A DNA stretch of 36,678 nt. Source: JAUREX01 sp044356825 (GTDB taxonomy: Bacteria; Pseudomonadota; Alphaproteobacteria; Rhodobacterales; Rhodobacteraceae). Location: contig JBIKVM010000008.1 in assembly GCA_044356825.1 (NCBI GenBank), positions 1 through 36,678 on the forward strand, given 5' to 3'. A program made the position numbers and the translations under genes. Shown here piece after piece: positions 6,958 to 15,910 of the stretch; position 1 is the stretch's first letter, and the number at the start of each line of letters is the position of its first letter. Below the pieces are notes generated by a model. The model was not told the origin of the DNA and ran no database searches. It saw only the letters and a program-made list of their open reading frames with translations.

Positions 6958-7995
6958 ATGCGCGCCGCCGTCCTGCGCCGCTATGCCGAGGATCTGAGCC
7001 TCGAGACCGTGCCTGATCCCGCCTGCCCGGCGGACGGGGTGGTGCTGCGCGTGCTGTCCTGCGGGGTCTGCCGGTCGGACTGGCACGGCTGGAGCGGCGA
7101 GCATCCGCGCGTCAAGCCCGGCCAGATCCCCGGCCACGAATACTGCGGCGAGGTGGTGGCCGCCGGGCCGCTCGCGCGCTGGCGCGTGGGTGAGCGGGTG
7201 GTCGCGCCCTTCATCCTCGCCTGCGGGTCGTGCCCGGCCTGCCAGTCGGGCCAGTCGCACACCTGCCCCGACCAGCGCCTGCCGGGATTCACCGAGCCGG
7301 GCGCCTTCGCCGAATATGTCGCGGTGCCCTTCGGCCACAACCTCGCCCGCCTGCCCGAGGGGCTTTCGCCCGTGGTCGCGGCGGGGCTCGGCTGCCGGGT
7401 CACGACGGCCTGGCACGCGCTGACGGGGCGGGCGGCGCTGCAGGCGGGCGAATGGCTCGCGATCCACGGCACGGGCGGGATCGGGCTGTCGGCGATGCTG
7501 ATCGGCCGGGCGCTCGGGGCGCGGGTCATCGTCGTCGATGTCGTGCCCGAGAAACTCGCCCATGCGCGCGCGCTCGGCGCCGATGCCGCGATCGATGCGC
7601 GCGAGGGCAACGTCGCGGCGCGGATCATCGAGATCACCCGCGGCGGCGCGCATGTGAGCGTCGAGGCCCTCGGCATCGCCGAGACCACGAACGGCTCGAT
7701 CGAATGTCTCCGCGCGCTTGGCCGGCATGTGCAGGTCGGGATGCCCGTGGGCCACACCGCGCGGATGGAGATCAACATGAACGTGGTCTACATGCGCAAC
7801 CTCGCGCTTTACGGCACGCGCGGAATGCCCGCCTGGCGCTATCCGTCGCTGCTCGCGCTTATCGACGCCGGGCGGGTCGATTTCGCGCCGCTGATCGCGC
7901 GCGAGGTCGCGCTGTCGGACGCCTCGGCCGAGTTGCGCGCCTTCAACGGCCCGACGCCGCCGGGGGTTGCGATCATCACCGATTTCGCCGCCTGA
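6958..7995 (+). CDS. Zinc-dependent medium-chain alcohol dehydrogenase
   Basis: A 345 aa NAD(P)-dependent oxidoreductase. The catalytic zinc site is visible as Cys in SCGVCRSDWHGW and GHEYCGEV. The structural zinc site is the four-Cys lobe CGSCPACQSGQSHTC at about residues 90-104. The Rossmann motif HGTGGIGLSA is followed by a strand ending in VVDV, whose Asp favours NAD over NADP. The alcohol substrate cannot be told. GGGGAGG precedes the ATG. It sits 16 bases after purS and 11 bases before purQ, so it is presumably co-transcribed with purine genes although it has no known purine role. Confidence 0.9.
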   Translation: MRAAVLRRYAEDLSLETVPDPACPADGVVLRVLSCGVCRSDWHGWSGEHPRVKPGQIPGHEYCGEVVAAGPLARWRVGERVVAPFILACGSCPACQSGQSHTCPDQRLPGFTEPGAFAEYVAVPFGHNLARLPEGLSPVVAAGLGCRVTTAWHALTGRAALQAGEWLAIHGTGGIGLSAMLIGRALGARVIVVDVVPEKLAHARALGADAAIDAREGNVAARIIEITRGGAHVSVEALGIAETTNGSIECLRALGRHVQVGMPVGHTARMEINMNVVYMRNLALYGTRGMPAWRYPSLLALIDAGRVDFAPLIAREVALSDASAELRAFNGPTPPGVAIITDFAA

Positions 7996-8006
7996 GGGAG
8001 CGCAGG

Positions 8007-8672
8007 ATGAAGGCCGCCGTCATCACCTTTCCGGGCTCGAACTGCGACCGCGACCTTGCGGTCGCCTTTGCCGCCGCAGGCGCCGAGGTCGCGCGCGTCT
8101 GGCACAAGGACAGCGCGCTCCCGCCCGGCACCGACGTGGTGGGCATCCCGGGCGGGTTTTCCTTTGGCGACTATCTGCGCTGCGGCGCGATCGCGGCGCG
8201 CGCGCCGATCATGGCGGCGGTCGCGGCGCACGCCCGGCGGGGCGGATTCGTGCTCGGGATCTGCAACGGCTTTCAGGTCCTGACCGAGGCGGGGCTGCTG
8301 CCCGGGGCGCTGATGCGCAACGCAGGGCTGCGCTTTGTCTGCAAGCCGGTCGATCTGACCGTCGCGGGCGCCTCGCCCTTCACCGCGGGCTGGGCGCAGG
8401 GGGGGCGGATCCGCCTGCCGATCGCGCATCACGACGGCAACTATCAGGCCGGGCCCGAGACGCTCGACCGGCTCGAGGGCGAGGGGCGCGTCGCGCTGCG
8501 CTATGGTGCGAACCCCAACGGGTCGGCGCACGACATCGCGGGGGTCCTCTCCGAGAACCGCCGCGTGCTCGGCCTCATGCCTCACCCCGAGCGCGCGATC
8601 GACGCAGCCCAGGGCGGCACCGACGGCGCCGCGCTCTTTGCCGCGTTGCTTTCCTCCACCGCGGCGGCGTGA
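8007..8672 (+). CDS. purQ: FGAM synthase glutaminase subunit PurQ
   Basis: A 221 aa class I glutamine amidotransferase that supplies ammonia to PurL. The N-terminus MKAAVITFPGSNCDRD is diagnostic. The nucleophile Cys lies in LGICNGFQVL and the His-Glu pair in LMPHPERA. The GGFSFGDYLRCGA segment is the usual oxyanion region. An AGGAG-like sequence overlaps the ATG region (GCAGG ends directly before it). It is the last gene of the purC-purS-adh-purQ cluster; 49 bases separate it from the sensor kinase gene. Confidence 0.96.
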   Translation: MKAAVITFPGSNCDRDLAVAFAAAGAEVARVWHKDSALPPGTDVVGIPGGFSFGDYLRCGAIAARAPIMAAVAAHARRGGFVLGICNGFQVLTEAGLLPGALMRNAGLRFVCKPVDLTVAGASPFTAGWAQGGRIRLPIAHHDGNYQAGPETLDRLEGEGRVALRYGANPNGSAHDIAGVLSENRRVLGLMPHPERAIDAAQGGTDGAALFAALLSSTAAA

Positions 8673-8686
8673 ACGGGCGATCCTCT

Positions 8687-8715
8687 TTGCCCTTGCCGAC
8701 GGTCCGGGCTAAACT
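8687..8715 (+). promoter_or_regulatory. Candidate promoter of the dctB-type gene, possibly leaderless
   Basis: TTGCCC (8687-8692) and TAAACT (8710-8715) are 17 bases apart. Transcription would begin at or very near the ATG at 8722, and no Shine-Dalgarno sequence precedes that ATG. This would fit a leaderless transcript. It is inferred from sequence alone. Confidence 0.3.
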
Positions 8716-8721
8716 GCGCGC

Positions 8722-10450
8722 ATGCTGAAGGCGCTGAAGGCTCTTTTGGACGGCTGGCAGAGGCTGCGCGCGACGCTCGGGCGTCTGTGGTTGCGGCTGC
8801 TCGCGGTCGTGTTCGTGATCGCCGCACTCGGGACGATCTGGGTGACAAACAGCCTTCTGACCGAGCGTTTCACCGAGACCACGCGCAATCGGGCCGAACT
8901 GCGCCTCGCGCTCTATGCCGGCAATATTGTCTCTGAGATGCAGCGCAACGCGGTCGTGCCGATGCTGCTCGCGCGCGATCCGGCCCTGATCGCAGCCCTC
9001 GGGGCAGCCGACTACACCACCTCGTCCCAGCGGCTGATCTCGTTTCAGAGCGAACTCGGTACGGCCGAGATCGCCCTCATCGACAGCGACGGGCGCACCG
9101 TTGCTGCGACCGACCGCAACCAACTCGGGACGAACCACCGCCAATCGGCGTTCTTCGTCGAGGCGCTGCGCCAGAACGAGACGACCTTCACCTTCGCCCT
9201 GCGCGATGGCGGGACTTATGCCTTCAGCTTCTCGCGCACGGTCGAACGCGACGGCCGTGTGATCGGGGTCGTCGCCGTGGGCGTGGATGTGCTGCGGTTC
9301 GAACAGTCCTGGACAGGCTTTGCCGATGCGGGGTGTCGCGCTGGACGAGGCCTTGGCGCTGCGCGATCCGCCCTCGGCTATCGCGCGGGCGCTCATGGCC
9401 ACGACCGACTGGGGCAAAACCGCCCCCGACACTTATCTGCGCGGCGTGGCCGTGATGCGCAGCGAGGCGCGCATCCCATTTCGCGGCTGGCGCATTGTGT
9501 CCTTCACCCGCTACGATTCGATCCGAGATCAGGTCAACACATTCATCGCGCTCGAAATAACGGGCTTTGCGATCCTGCTCGCGCTCGGCTTCTACGCGGC
9601 CTCGCGCGCGGCGAGCCGCCGCTCGCAGGCGTTCGAGCGCGAATCGGCCGAGTTGCGCGTCCTCAATGCGCGTCTCCAGCGCGCGATCGCCGAGCGCGAA
9701 CGGGCCGAGAAGGATCTGGCGATGGCCGAGCAGACGATCGCGCAATCCTCGAAGCTGGCCGTCCTGGGCGAGATGTCCGCCTCGGTCAGCCACGAACTGA
9801 ACCAGCCGCTGGCCGCAATGAAGACCTATCTGGCGGGGGCGCGGCTGCTGCTCCAGCGCCGCCGTCCCGACGAGGCGCTGGCCTCCTTCCAGCGCATCGA
9901 CGACCTGATCGACCGGATGGCGGCGATCACGCGGCAACTCAAGTCCTTCGCGCGCAAGGGCGGCGAGGCGGTGGCCGAGGTGGACATGCGCAAGAGCGTG
10001 GGCGAGGCGCTCTCGATCATGGAGCCGCAATTCAAGCCGCGCCGGGTGCGGATCGTGTCGGTCATGCCGCGCAGCCCGGTCATGGTGATGGCCGACCGCA
10101 TCCGGCTCGAGCAGGTCTTCATCAACCTGCTGCGCAACGCGCTCGACGCAACGGCCGCAAGCCCAGACCCCGAAATCGCGATCTCGCTTGCGACAGAGGG
10201 CGCCGATCCCGCCACGGCCGTGCTCGATATCCGCGACAACGGCACCGGGATCGCCGATCTGGAGAAACTCTTCGAACCCTTCTGGACGACGAAGAAGCCG
10301 GGCGAGGGGGTGGGGCTCGGGCTTGCGATCTCGTCGGGGATCGTGACGGATTTCGGCGGCCGCCTGACGGCGCGCAATGTCGAGGGTGGCGGCGCTGCCT
10401 TCGAGGTGCGCCTGCCGCTTGTGGTGGCCGGGGTCAGGGCGGCGGAATGA
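8722..10450 (+). pseudogene. dctB: DctB-type sensor histidine kinase gene, frameshifted near 9328
   Basis: Frame 1 encodes an N-terminal membrane helix (about residues 22-45) and a periplasmic dCache/PAS-like sensor up to WTGFADA (about 9328). It then turns into Arg/Ala-rich nonsense. The gene resumes in the next frame at about 9329 with RGVALDEALALRD, a second membrane helix (FIALEITGFAILLALGFY), a coiled coil and a complete kinase core. That core has the H-box VSHELNQPL, the N-box NLLRNALDA, the G1 box DNGTGI, the G2 box GVGLGLA and the stop at 10450. Compared with what I remember of homologues, about 18 residues at the sensor end are missing, suggesting a deletion of length 3n+2. DctB senses dicarboxylates and phosphorylates DctD, whose gene follows 16 bases later. 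A sequencing or assembly error is the alternative. Confidence 0.75.
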
Positions 10451-10466
10451 AGGCGGAGGAACGCGG

Positions 10467-11783
10467 ATGAAGGTCGCGATCATCGACGACGAAGCCGACA
10501 TGCGCCAGTCGATCAGCCAGTGGCTGGCGCTATCGGGGTTCGATACCGAGACCTACGCCAGCGCCGAAGAGGCGCTGCGCCGGATCGGGCAGGACTTTCC
10601 AGGGATTGTCGTCAGCGACGTACGCATGCCGGGTATGGATGGCATGGCATTGCTGCGCCGGCTGCTCGGGGCGGATTCGGCGCTGCCGGTCATCCTCGTG
10701 ACGGGCCATGGCGACGTGCCGATGGCCGTCGAGGCCATGCGGATCGGGGCCTTCGACTTTCTGGAAAAGCCCTTCAACCCCGAACGGATGACCGAACTGG
10801 CCAAGCGCGCGACAACGCTGCGGCGCCAGACGCTCGAAAGCCGGGCGCTTCGGCGCGAGTTGTCGGATGGCGCGACGATCATGCACAAGCTGATCGGCAC
10901 CTCGCCCGCGATGGTGCGGCTGCGCGAGGACATCTTGGACCTCGGCCAGGCAGACGGGCACCTGCTGATCGATGGCGAAACGGGCACAGGCAAGACTCTG
11001 GTCGCCCACGCGCTGCACGCGGTCGGACCGCGCGCGGGGCGCAAGTTCGTCTCGGTCGCCTGCGCAGCCCTCGCCCCCGATGCGCTGGCCGAGCGCATCT
11101 TCGGCACCGAGGGCGACGGCACGATCCCGCTGATCGAGGAGGCGCGCGGCGGCACGCTCTGCCTCGAGGACATCGAGACGCTGCCGCCGGCGCTTCAGGC
11201 GCGCCTGCTTGCCTTCCTCGATGCGCAGGGCACCCCGCCCGAGACGCGCATCATCGCGATCTGCAACGATCACGCTCCCGACACCACCGTCGAGGATGTG
11301 CTGCGCCCCGATCTTCTCTTTCGCCTCGGGGGTCACAAGATCACGCTGCCCCCCTTGCGCGCCCGGGGCGAGGATATTCTGACCATCTTCGCCACGATCG
11401 CCGGCCGCTTCGCCGAGGAATACGGCTGCGAGGCCCCCGAGGTCTCGACGCAGGAGGCGGCGCAACTCCTGCAATCGCCCTGGCCCGGGAATGTGCGCCA
11501 GCTTGTCTCGCTGGCCGAGCGGGCGGTGCTGCAGGCCCGGCGCGGGCAGGGCTCGATCGCCTCGCTCCTCATGGCCGACATCGAGGCGGCGGGGCCTGCC
11601 CGCACGACCGAGGGCAAGTCGCTCAAGGATCATGTGGATGCCTTCGAGCGGATCTTGATCGATGCCACCATGCGCCGCCACAAGGGTTCGATCGTGGCGG
11701 TGATGGAGGAGTTGGCGCTGCCGCGCCGCACCCTCAACGAGAAGATGACGAAATACGGGCTGACGCGGCAGGATTACGTCTGA
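10467..11783 (+). CDS. dctD: DctD-type response regulator with AAA+ domain lacking GAFTGA
   Basis: A 438 aa NtrC-family regulator. The receiver domain (1-120) has the acidic pair in IIDDEAD, phospho-Asp in VVSDVRMPGMDG, and the T and K of VTGHG and EKPF. The AAA+ domain has Walker A (GETGTGKT). The loop that carries GAFTGA, which contacts sigma-54, is absent: FGTEGDG runs straight into IPLIEEARGG. Walker B reads LCLEDIE where LFLDEIE is usual. The RPDLLFRL arginine-finger region and the ending LPRRTLNEKM of the Fis-type HTH are present. GGAGGA lies upstream of the ATG. Without GAFTGA it probably does not open sigma-54 promoters and may act like the sigma-70-type NtrC of Rhodobacter capsulatus (inference). 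The likely targets are C4-dicarboxylate transport genes. Confidence 0.85.
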   Translation: MKVAIIDDEADMRQSISQWLALSGFDTETYASAEEALRRIGQDFPGIVVSDVRMPGMDGMALLRRLLGADSALPVILVTGHGDVPMAVEAMRIGAFDFLEKPFNPERMTELAKRATTLRRQTLESRALRRELSDGATIMHKLIGTSPAMVRLREDILDLGQADGHLLIDGETGTGKTLVAHALHAVGPRAGRKFVSVACAALAPDALAERIFGTEGDGTIPLIEEARGGTLCLEDIETLPPALQARLLAFLDAQGTPPETRIIAICNDHAPDTTVEDVLRPDLLFRLGGHKITLPPLRARGEDILTIFATIAGRFAEEYGCEAPEVSTQEAAQLLQSPWPGNVRQLVSLAERAVLQARRGQGSIASLLMADIEAAGPARTTEGKSLKDHVDAFERILIDATMRRHKGSIVAVMEELALPRRTLNEKMTKYGLTRQDYV

Positions 11784-11789
11784 TCGCCC

Positions 11790-12422
11790 TCAGCGCGTGC
11801 CGTACATCCGGTCGCCCGCGTCGCCGAGGCCCGGGACGATGTAGCCGTGATCGTTCAGATGCGAATCGAGCGCGGCCGTCACCACCGGCACGTCGGGGTG
11901 CGCCTCGCGCATCCGCGCGACGCCTTCGGGCGCGGCGAGCAGGCACAGCATCCGGATGTGGCGCGCGCCGCGCTCCTTGAGCAGGCTCACCGCCGCAGCC
12001 GAGGAATTGCCGGTCGCGAGCATCGGGTCGACGACGATCGAGAAGCGCTGGTCGAGCTGGTCGGGCACCTTGCAATAATACTGCACGGGCTGGAGCGTCT
12101 CGGGATCGCGGTAAAGCCCGATGAAGCCCACCCGCGCGGCCGGAATGAGCTCGAGGATGCCGTCGAGCAGCCCGTTCCCGGCCCGCAGGATCGAGACGAG
12201 CGCGAGCTTCTTGCCATCGAGGATCGGCGCGTCCATCTCGCACAGCGGCGTCTCGATCCGCGTCGTCGTCAGTTCGAGGTCGCGCGTGACCTCGTAGGCC
12301 AGGAGCAGGCTGATCTCGCGCAGGAGCCGGCGGAACCCCGCGGTCGAGGTATCCTTTTGCCGCATGAGCGTGAGCTTGTGCTGCACGAGGGGGTGGCGGA
12401 CGATCGTCAGATGGTCAGTCAT
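11790..12422 (-). CDS. upp: Uracil phosphoribosyltransferase
   Basis: Converts uracil and PRPP to UMP (210 aa, normal length). The PRPP-binding motif VVDPMLATGNS and the uracil-binding end GLGDAGDRMYGTR are present, together with the N-terminal VRHPLVQHKLTLMR that typifies Upp. The start ATG overlaps the end of add by eight bases (ATGACTGA), so the two are translationally coupled. It is the last gene of the nucleoside salvage operon and recovers the base released by DeoA. Its end is 6 bases from the dctD stop on the other strand. Confidence 0.97.
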   Translation of the reverse strand: MTDHLTIVRHPLVQHKLTLMRQKDTSTAGFRRLLREISLLLAYEVTRDLELTTTRIETPLCEMDAPILDGKKLALVSILRAGNGLLDGILELIPAARVGFIGLYRDPETLQPVQYYCKVPDQLDQRFSIVVDPMLATGNSSAAAVSLLKERGARHIRMLCLLAAPEGVARMREAHPDVPVVTAALDSHLNDHGYIVPGLGDAGDRMYGTR

Positions 12423-13401
12423 TGGGTTTGTCCAGTCGCTGAAGGAGGCGCGCGCGCGTGGCCTCGTCGCAGAATGCCGCCTCGGCGGCGGTGCGCGCAA
12501 GGGTCAGAAAGACGCCTTCATCCCAGCCGAAGGCATCGGCGAGGCGGTCGTATTCGCGCCGCATCGAGGTGTGGAAGAAGGGCGGATCGTCGGTCGAGAC
12601 GGTGACGCGAACGCCGCGGTCGAAGAAATGCCCGATCGGATGGTCGCGCCAGCGCGGGAACAGCCCGAGCGCCATGTTCGACCCCGGGCAGACCTCGAGC
12701 ACGGTGCCCCGCTCGGCCAGTTCCTCAACCAGGCGCGGATCCTCGATCGCGCGCACGCCGTGCCCGATCCGCTCGGGGCGCAGGTCGGCAAGGGCCGCGC
12801 GCACGCTCTCGGGGCCTGCCAATTCGCCGGCGTGCGCGGTGATGCGCAACCCCGCCTCGCGCGCCATGTCGAAGCCATAGGCGAAGTCGCGCGGGGCAAA
12901 GGCCGTCTCGGCGCCCGCGATGCCGAAGCCCGTCACGAAATCGCCCGCCGTCTCGGCCGCGCAGCGCGCCGCCTCGCGCGCGCGCTCGGGGCCGAAGTGG
13001 CGGATGCAGGTGACGATGCCGCGCATGGCGATGCCGTCCTCGGCCTCGGCCTCGGCGGCGGCGGTGGCGATCGCGGCCAGATGGTCGCGCCATTCGTAAA
13101 GATCGCACCCCCCGCAGAAATCGGGCGAGAGGAAGGCCTCGGTATAGATGACGCCATTCTCCGCACTCTCGCCCAGCACCGCCCGCGTCAGGCGGTAATA
13201 GGCATCGGGCGTCGTCAGGACCGAGGTCGCGGCCTCGTAGACGCGCAGGAAATGGGTGAAGTCGCGAAAGGCATAGTTGCCCTTGGCATCGAAGATCCCG
13301 CCGATATCGGCGCCCGCCCGCCGTGCCATGTCGCGGATGAGGGCGGGCGGCGCCGCCCCCTCGAGGTGGAGGTGCAATTCGACCTTGGGCAGATCCCTCA
13401 C
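12415..13401 (-). CDS. add: Adenosine deaminase
   Basis: Deaminates adenosine or deoxyadenosine to inosine (328 aa). The metal-binding HLHLEG opens the protein; HAGE, the GHG segment and STDDP carry the remaining ligands and catalytic acid. The GTG at 13401 is chosen because it overlaps the deoB stop (GTGA), has AAGGA eight bases upstream, and puts the HLHLEG motif at the usual distance from the N-terminus. An ATG at 13428 would lie inside deoB. The PPFFHT segment after STDDP somewhat recalls adenine deaminases, so adenine is a possible substrate; the operon context favours the nucleoside. Confidence 0.87.
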   Translation of the reverse strand: MRDLPKVELHLHLEGAAPPALIRDMARRAGADIGGIFDAKGNYAFRDFTHFLRVYEAATSVLTTPDAYYRLTRAVLGESAENGVIYTEAFLSPDFCGGCDLYEWRDHLAAIATAAAEAEAEDGIAMRGIVTCIRHFGPERAREAARCAAETAGDFVTGFGIAGAETAFAPRDFAYGFDMAREAGLRITAHAGELAGPESVRAALADLRPERIGHGVRAIEDPRLVEELAERGTVLEVCPGSNMALGLFPRWRDHPIGHFFDRGVRVTVSTDDPPFFHTSMRREYDRLADAFGWDEGVFLTLARTAAEAAFCDEATRARLLQRLDKPND

Positions 13402-14603
13402 AGCAGGTTCCTTCCGCGGGCGGTCCATGGCAGCCCGAGATGCGCCGCGACCGTTGCCCCGACATCGCCGAAGACGCAAGGGCCGACGGGCCCCGCACCC
13501 GCCCCCGCGATCAGCACCGGCACCCGCTCGCGCGTGTGGTCGGTGCCGGGCGCGGTCGGGTCGTTGCCGTGATCGGCGGTGAAGACCGCGATATCGCCCG
13601 GGCGCAGGAGCGCGAGGAACCGCCCCGCCCAGCGGTCGGCGGCCTCGAGCGCGCGCGCATAGCCCGCAACGTCGCGCCGGTGGCCGTAGAGGCTGTCGAA
13701 TTCGACGAGGTTCGCCACGATCAGCGCGCCCTGCCCGGCCGTCCGCGCGAGATCCTCGAGGATCAGCATCAGGCCCGCATCGTCGGCCGCCTTGTGCGGC
13801 GTGCCCGTCGCGCGATGGGCGAAGATGTCGCCGATCTTGCCCACGGCGTGCACCGCGCGCCCGGCAGCCGAGGCGACATCAAGGAGCGTGGGCGACGGCG
13901 GCGCAAGCGCGAAGTCGCGCCGGTTGGCGGTGCGCGCGAAATGGCCCGGCGCGCCCGTGAAGGGCCGCGCGATCACGCGCCCGACCCGCATCGCGTGCAG
14001 CCGCGGCGCAAGTGCGGCGCACATCGCCATCAGCCGATCGAGGCCGAACGCCTCTTCATGCGCCGCGATCTGAAAGACGCTGTCGGCCGAGGTGTAGCAG
14101 ATGGGCCAGCCGGTCTGCAGATGCGCGGCCCCCAGCCGGTCGATGATCTCGGTCCCCGAGGCGCGGCAGTTGCCGAGGATGCCCGCACACCCCGCCGCCG
14201 CGGCCGCCGCCGCCGCCAGATCGGGCGGAAAGGCCGGCACGCGGTCGGGAAAGACCGTCCAGTCCCAGTCGACCGGCTGGCCCGCAAGCTCCCAGTGGCC
14301 CGAGGGGGTGTCCTTGCCGCGCGAGGTCTCGACCGCAGCACCCCAGCGGCCCGTCGCGCGCGCCCCGGTCGCGTCGAACCCCGGCAGCGCCCGCCCCGAG
14401 GCCAGCGCCGCCGCCGCGCCAAGCCCGAGTGCATCGAGGACCGGCATCCGCAGCGGCCCCGCGCGCCCCCGGTCGGCCCGCCCCTCGGCGCAGGCCAGCG
14501 CGATGTGGCCAAGCGTGTCGGCCCCCGCATCGCCATAGGCCGCCGCGTCGGGCGCGCCCCCGATCCCGACCGAATCGAGCACGATGAGGAACGCCCGCCC
14601 CAT
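13398..14603 (-). CDS. deoB: Phosphopentomutase
   Basis: Interconverts (deoxy)ribose 1- and 5-phosphate, linking nucleoside phosphorolysis to central metabolism (401 aa). The alkaline-phosphatase-like metal sites are visible: LDSVGIGGAPDA at the start, GKDTPSGHWE, and FTADHGNDPT with DHTRERVPVL near the end. The ATG at 14603 shares one base with the deoA stop; the GTG one codon earlier would give a four-base overlap. Both imply translational coupling. The downstream deoC aldolase is not next to it. Confidence 0.96.
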   Translation of the reverse strand: MGRAFLIVLDSVGIGGAPDAAAYGDAGADTLGHIALACAEGRADRGRAGPLRMPVLDALGLGAAAALASGRALPGFDATGARATGRWGAAVETSRGKDTPSGHWELAGQPVDWDWTVFPDRVPAFPPDLAAAAAAAAGCAGILGNCRASGTEIIDRLGAAHLQTGWPICYTSADSVFQIAAHEEAFGLDRLMAMCAALAPRLHAMRVGRVIARPFTGAPGHFARTANRRDFALAPPSPTLLDVASAAGRAVHAVGKIGDIFAHRATGTPHKAADDAGLMLILEDLARTAGQGALIVANLVEFDSLYGHRRDVAGYARALEAADRWAGRFLALLRPGDIAVFTADHGNDPTAPGTDHTRERVPVLIAGAGAGPVGPCVFGDVGATVAAHLGLPWTARGRNLL

Positions 14604-15910
14604 CACACCCAGCCGTGGATGAGCGGGCGCGGCGCCGCCGGGCCCGGGCCCACGCGCACCGCCGCCGCCACCGCCTGCCGCGCGCGCGCCGCGCCCGCCT
14701 CATCGGCCGCATGCACGATGGCGACGGGTTCGCCCGACGCGACGCGCGCGCCCACGGGCAGGATCCCCGCCAGCCCCACGCGATGGTCGATCGCGTCGCC
14801 CTCGCGCGCCCGCCCGCCGCCGAGCGCGACGATGGCAAGGCCGAGCGCGCGGGTGTCCCAGCGCTCGATCACGCCCCCCGCCGGGGCGGGCACCGCCGCC
14901 TGCACGGGCGCGACCGGCAGATGCGCCCGCCAGCGCGCGACGAAATCGGCGGGGCCGCCCTGATGCGCGACCATCGCGCCGAAGACCTCGGCCGCCCGGC
15001 CGCTGTCGAGCGCGCGCGCGATCGCCGCCGCCCCGCCCGCGTCATCGCCCGCAAGCCCCCCGAGGACGAGAAGCCGCCCGCCCAGCACCTCGACCAGTTG
15101 CCGGAGCGCCGGGTGGGGGGCGGCGCCCGTCAGCACCTCCATGCTCGCCGCGATCTCGAGCGCGTTGCCCGCGACGGGCAGGAGCGGGGCGTCCATGCCG
15201 GTGATGCAGGCATCCGTCGGGCATCCCGCCCCGCGCGCGGTCGCGACGAGGGCGCGCGCCAGATCGCGCGCCTCGCGCTCCGTGGCCATGAAGGCGCCAG
15301 AGCCGGTCTTGACGTCGAGCACGAGCCCCCCGAGCCCCGCGGCGAGCTTTTTCGAGAGGATCGAGGCGGTGATGAGGTCGATGCTCTCGACCGTCGCGGT
15401 CACGTCGCGGATGGCATAGAGCCGCCGGTCGGCGGGCGCGATCTCGGCACTCGCCGCGACGATGGCGCAGCCCGTGGCCGCGATCTGCGCGCGCAGCGCC
15501 GCGGGCGCGATGGCGGTGCGCAGACCCGGGATCGATTCGAGCTTGTCGAGCGTCCCGCCCGTGTGCCCGAGCCCGCGCCCCGAGACCATCGGCACGAAGG
15601 CCCCGCAGGCGGCAAGCGCGGGGGCGAGCGGGATCGACACCGCATCGCCGATGCCGCCCGTCGAATGCTTGTCGAGCACCGGCCCCGGCAGATCCCACGC
15701 CAGCACGGCGCCCGAATCGCGCATCCCGAGCGTCAGCGCGACGCGCCCCGCCTCGCCCAGGCCGCGCAGGCAGACGGCCATCGCGAAGGCGCCCGCCTGC
15801 GCGTCGCTGACCGCCCCGCTCGCGAGGCCGAGTGCAAAGGCGCGGATCGCCGCGGGTTCGGGCGGGGTGCCCGCGCGGATCGCGGCGATGACGGCGCGCG
15901 CGTCGATCAC
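14603..15910 (-). CDS. deoA: Thymidine phosphorylase
   Basis: Splits thymidine or deoxyuridine with phosphate into base and deoxyribose 1-phosphate (435 aa). The family signature lies around SGRGLGHTGGTLDKLESIPG. KHSTGGIGD binds phosphate and VLDVKTGSGAFM completes the active site. The GTG start at 15910 overlaps the cdd stop (GTGA) and puts IDARAVIAAIR at the N-terminus, as in homologues. The frame open further upstream is cdd read out of phase. The N-terminal helical domain (1-70) and the glycosyltransferase-like domain are both complete. Confidence 0.96.
   Translation of the reverse strand: MIDARAVIAAIRAGTPPEPAAIRAFALGLASGAVSDAQAGAFAMAVCLRGLGEAGRVALTLGMRDSGAVLAWDLPGPVLDKHSTGGIGDAVSIPLAPALAACGAFVPMVSGRGLGHTGGTLDKLESIPGLRTAIAPAALRAQIAATGCAIVAASAEIAPADRRLYAIRDVTATVESIDLITASILSKKLAAGLGGLVLDVKTGSGAFMATEREARDLARALVATARGAGCPTDACITGMDAPLLPVAGNALEIAASMEVLTGAAPHPALRQLVEVLGGRLLVLGGLAGDDAGGAAAIARALDSGRAAEVFGAMVAHQGGPADFVARWRAHLPVAPVQAAVPAPAGGVIERWDTRALGLAIVALGGGRAREGDAIDHRVGLAGILPVGARVASGEPVAIVHAADEAGAARARQAVAAAVRVGPGPAAPRPLIHGWV

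Noticed and set aside
9300..9345. Programmed frameshift in dctB
   Set aside because: No slippery heptamer is seen, and homologous residues are missing at the junction, which fits a deletion better.
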